Assembly: GCA_002189035.1 (NCBI GenBank)
Contig: NEEC01000191.1
Location: 1-22,715 of the forward strand
Source: Utricularia gibba
Lineage: Eukaryota > Streptophyta > Magnoliopsida > Lamiales > Lentibulariaceae
DNA length: 22,715 nt
Direction: 5' to 3'
The position numbers were made by a program, and so were the translations under genes. Shown here one piece after another: positions 20,591 to 22,715 of the stretch. The notes under the pieces are model-generated. The model saw only the letters and a list, made by a program, of their open reading frames with translations. It had not been told where the DNA came from and did not search any database. Position 1 is the first letter of the stretch. Each line of letters starts with the position of its first letter.

Positions 20591-22428
20591 GATTTGCATC
20601 CAGTTGACCTCATGAGCCATACAGAATCGGGGTCAAGGACCAAGTTCCAGCGAGACTGGCCGCCACAAAACGAGAAGCGGTTCCTTGAAAAACCATGTAG
20701 GCAGCCCCCGAAAACCGAACGATAATAAATACATCACTTTATTTGCCGGACTACAACTAACTCTCGTGCAAGCCAAACATTACCTTTGTCCCGTTCCAGG
20801 TGCACCCAAAGACCGCCTGCTCAAGTATAAAGTAAGTTGTTGAAAAAATCATGTGGGGTGCACGTGACATCATAATTTAAACAAATGCATCATTTTTTTT
20901 AATCGATTTGCATCCAGTTGACCTCATGAGCCATACAGAATCGGGTCAAGGACCAAGTTCCCAGCGAGACTGGCCGCCACAAAACGAGAAGCGGTTCCTT
21001 GAAAAACCATGTAGGCAGCCCGAAAACCGAACGATAATAAATACATCACTTTATTTGCCGGACTACAACTAACTCTCGGTGCAAGCCAAGCTGATTTTGT
21101 CCGTTCCACCCCAAGACCGCCTGCTCAAGTATAAAGTAAGTTGTTAAAAAATCATGTGGGGTGCACGTGACATCATAATTTAAACAAATGCATCATTTTT
21201 TTTTAATCGATTTGCATCCAGTTGACCTCATGAGCCATACAGAATCGGGGTCAAGGACCAAGTTCCCAGCGAGACTGGCCGCCACAAACGAGAAGCGGTT
21301 CCTTGAAAAACCATGTAGGCAGCCCCCGAAAACCGAACGATAATAAATACATCACTTTATTTGCCGGACTACAACTAACTCTCGGTGCAAGCCAAACATT
21401 ACCTTTGTCCCGTTCCAGGTGCACCCAAAGACCGCCTGCTCAAGTATAAAGTAAGTTGTTGAAAAAATCATGTGGGGTGCACGTGACATCATAATTTAAA
21501 CAAATGCATCATTTTTTTAATCGATTTGCATCCAGTTGACCTCATGAGCCATACAGAATCGGGGTCAAGGACCAAGTTCCCAGCGAGACTGGCCGCCACA
21601 AACGAGAAGCGGTTCCTTGAAAACCATGTAGGCAGCCCCGAAAACGAACGATAATAAATACATCACTTTATTTGCCGGACTACAACTAACTCTCGGTGCA
21701 AGCCAAACCTTACCTTTGTCCCGTTCCAGGTGCACCCAAAGACCGCCTGCTCAAGTATAAAGTAAGTTGTTGAAAAAATCATGTGGGGTGCACGTGACAT
21801 CATAATTTAAACAAATGCATCATTTTTTTTAATCGATTTGCATCCAGTTGACCTCATGAGCCATACAGAATCGGGGTCAAGGACCAAGTTCCCAGCGAGA
21901 CTGGCCGCCACAAAACGAGAAGCGGTTCCTTGAAAAACCATGTAGGCAGCCCCCGAAAACGAACGATAATAAATACATCACTTTATTTGCCGGACTACAA
22001 CTAACTCTCGGTGCAAGCCAAACTTACCTTTGTCCCGTTCCAGGTGCACCCAAAGACCGCCTGCTCAAGTATAAAGTAAGTTGTTGAAAAAAATCATGTG
22101 GGGTGCACGTGACATCATAATTTAAACAAATGCATCATTTTTTTTAATCGATTTGCATCCAGTTGACCTCATGAGCCATACAGAATCGGGGTCAAGGACC
22201 AAGTTCCCAGCGAGACTGGCCGCCACAAAACGAGAAGCGGTTCCTTGAAAAACCATGTAGGCAGCCCCCGAAAACCGAACGATAATAAATACATCACTTT
22301 ATTTGCCGGACTACAACTAACTCTCGGTGCAAGCCAAACCTTACCTTTGTCCCGTTCCAGGTGCACCCAAAGACCGCCTGCTCAAGTATAAAGTAAGTTG
22401 TTGAAAAAATCATGTGGGGTGCACGTGA
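20591..22428. repeat. A-type stretch between B3 and B4
   Basis: Copies start at 20738, 21050, 21356, 21667, 21982 and 22298 (the last is A only in its left part). Single-base losses are more frequent here than on the left: CGTGCAAG (one G lost), AGCCCGAAAA (three Cs), CCACAAACG (one A lost, twice in a row, at 21282 and 21598) and TTGAAAACC (one A lost). The copy at 21050 holds a short B-like patch annotated separately. Confidence 0.9.
21087..21152. repeat. Second short B-like patch inside an A monomer
   Basis: The copy starting at 21050 reads CCAAGCTGATTTTGTCCG, TTCCACCCCAAGACC and GTTGTTAAAAAATC. AAGCTGAT and GTTGTTAAAA are B marks; CTCTCGGTGCAAG before it and CTGCTCAAGTATAAAGTAAG inside it are A type. 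It lies in the same part of the monomer as the patch at 18272 and, like it, three monomers to the right of the monomer carrying a B start (B3 and B1 respectively). Confidence 0.7.
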
Positions 22429-22715
22429 TATCGTAATTTAAACAAATGCATCATTGTATTCATCGATTTGTATCCTTTTGTCCTCATGAGCCATAAAGAA
22501 TCGCGGGCCCGGACCAAGTTCCTAGCGAGACTGGCCGCCACAAAACGAGAAGCTGTTCCTTGAAAAACCATGTAGGCAACACCGAAAACCGAACGTTAAT
22601 AAATACATCACTTTCTTTGCCGGGCTACAACTTACTTTGGGCCAAGGCCTAAGCTGATCTTTTCCGGTTCCAAGTGCCCCCCAAAACCGCCTCCTCATGT
22701 ATAAAGTATGTTGTT
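22429..22715. repeat. Diverged B-type segment 4, running off the window
   Basis: B sequence starts at the usual GATATCG switch and is still B type at the last base (CTCCTCATGTATAAAGTATGTTGTT). The first half matches segment 2 in its private marks (CATTGTATTCATCG, AATCGCGGGCCCGG) apart from GTATCC for GCATCC. The end matches segment 1 (CAAAACCGCCTCCTCATG, AAAGTATG). Whether A or more B monomers follow cannot be seen. Confidence 0.88.

Larger units (their letters stand above)
1..22715. repeat. Satellite DNA array, about 315-bp monomer, 73 complete copies plus one partial
   Basis: The same unit recurs head-to-tail without interruption from the first base to the last. Anchoring on TTTATTTGCC, I located monomer starts by hand at 1, 315, 628, 942, 1256, 1570 and so on to 22612. 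Most lengths are 310-317, with shortened copies of 303, 254, 250, 278, 303 and 204. No unique sequence, inverted monomer or inserted element interrupts the array. Neither array edge is in the window. No stretch looks like a gene: recurrent short open frames on both strands follow the repeat period and are broken by single-base indels. A unit near two nucleosome lengths and strong homogeneity are typical of eukaryotic centromeric, pericentromeric or subtelomeric satellites. The family is not one I recognise. Confidence 0.97.

Noticed and set aside
18547-22611. A 12-monomer higher-order repeat, because the B copies starting at 18547 and 22298 are very alike
   Set aside because: The intermediate B segment at 20247 has no partner 12 monomers away and the ends of the two copies differ, so shared ancestry of the B copies is enough to explain the likeness.
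1-22715. CRISPR array
   Set aside because: There are no short repeats separated by unique spacers; the full 315-bp unit is repeated and nothing in it is unique between copies.
1-22715. rDNA spacer, terminal repeats of a virus or transposon, or a bacterial repeat region
   Set aside because: There is no rRNA sequence, integrase, transposase, terminal inverted repeat or target duplication anywhere. The uniform unit and length fit eukaryotic satellite DNA better.

Overview
The whole 22,715-base window is one head-to-tail tandem satellite array. I find no protein-coding gene, rRNA, tRNA, CRISPR array or transposon. Taking TTTATTTGCC as the arbitrary monomer start, I count 73 complete monomers plus a 104-base partial one at the right end, all in the same orientation. 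The usual unit is 314-316 bp (14 copies at 316 and 14 at 315 by hand count). The mean is about 310 bp because a few copies carry deletions. The 316-bp consensus is about 44.6% G+C, and its 14 CpGs are close to expectation (observed/expected about 0.9). Short open frames of 61-95 codons recur on both strands, but they are by-products of the repeat: indels in G, C, A and T runs break them from copy to copy.

A long, highly homogeneous array with a unit near two nucleosome lengths points to eukaryotic constitutive heterochromatin, such as centromeric, pericentromeric or subtelomeric DNA. I do not recognise the family and cannot name the organism.

Layout. From 1 to 17,435 the array is made of near-identical A-type monomers. 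Within it, ten consecutive copies (5,967-9,098) share a short G-run variant and include a probable four-monomer duplication. A damaged stretch with three heavily shortened copies lies at 10,358-11,771, two smaller lesions lie at 15,536 and 15,654, and one copy cut to 204 bp lies at 16,472-16,675. From 17,436 a clearly diverged B-type segment, about one monomer long and phased to the CACGTG site, appears four times (17,436; 18,678; 20,247; 22,429), at steps of 4, 5 and 7 monomers. Between the B segments are A monomers, two of which (near 18,272 and 21,087) carry short B-like patches that look like conversion tracts. Copy-to-copy variation therefore rises toward the right end, as expected near an array edge or a domain boundary.

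Within the monomer, divergence between A and B is uneven. A 68-bp core differs at only 2 positions, while the stretch around the TAACTCTCGG...TTCCAG segment is strongly diverged. Each A monomer also carries a CACGTGAC E-box, an ATTTGCAT octamer, back-to-back AATAAA signals on the two strands within 20 bp, and a chance-or-real set of splice-like signals. All motif roles are inference. I found no gene-encoded novel system. What deserves a second look is the array's structure: the A/B interspersion, the conserved core, and the damaged copies, which may be real or may be assembly errors.
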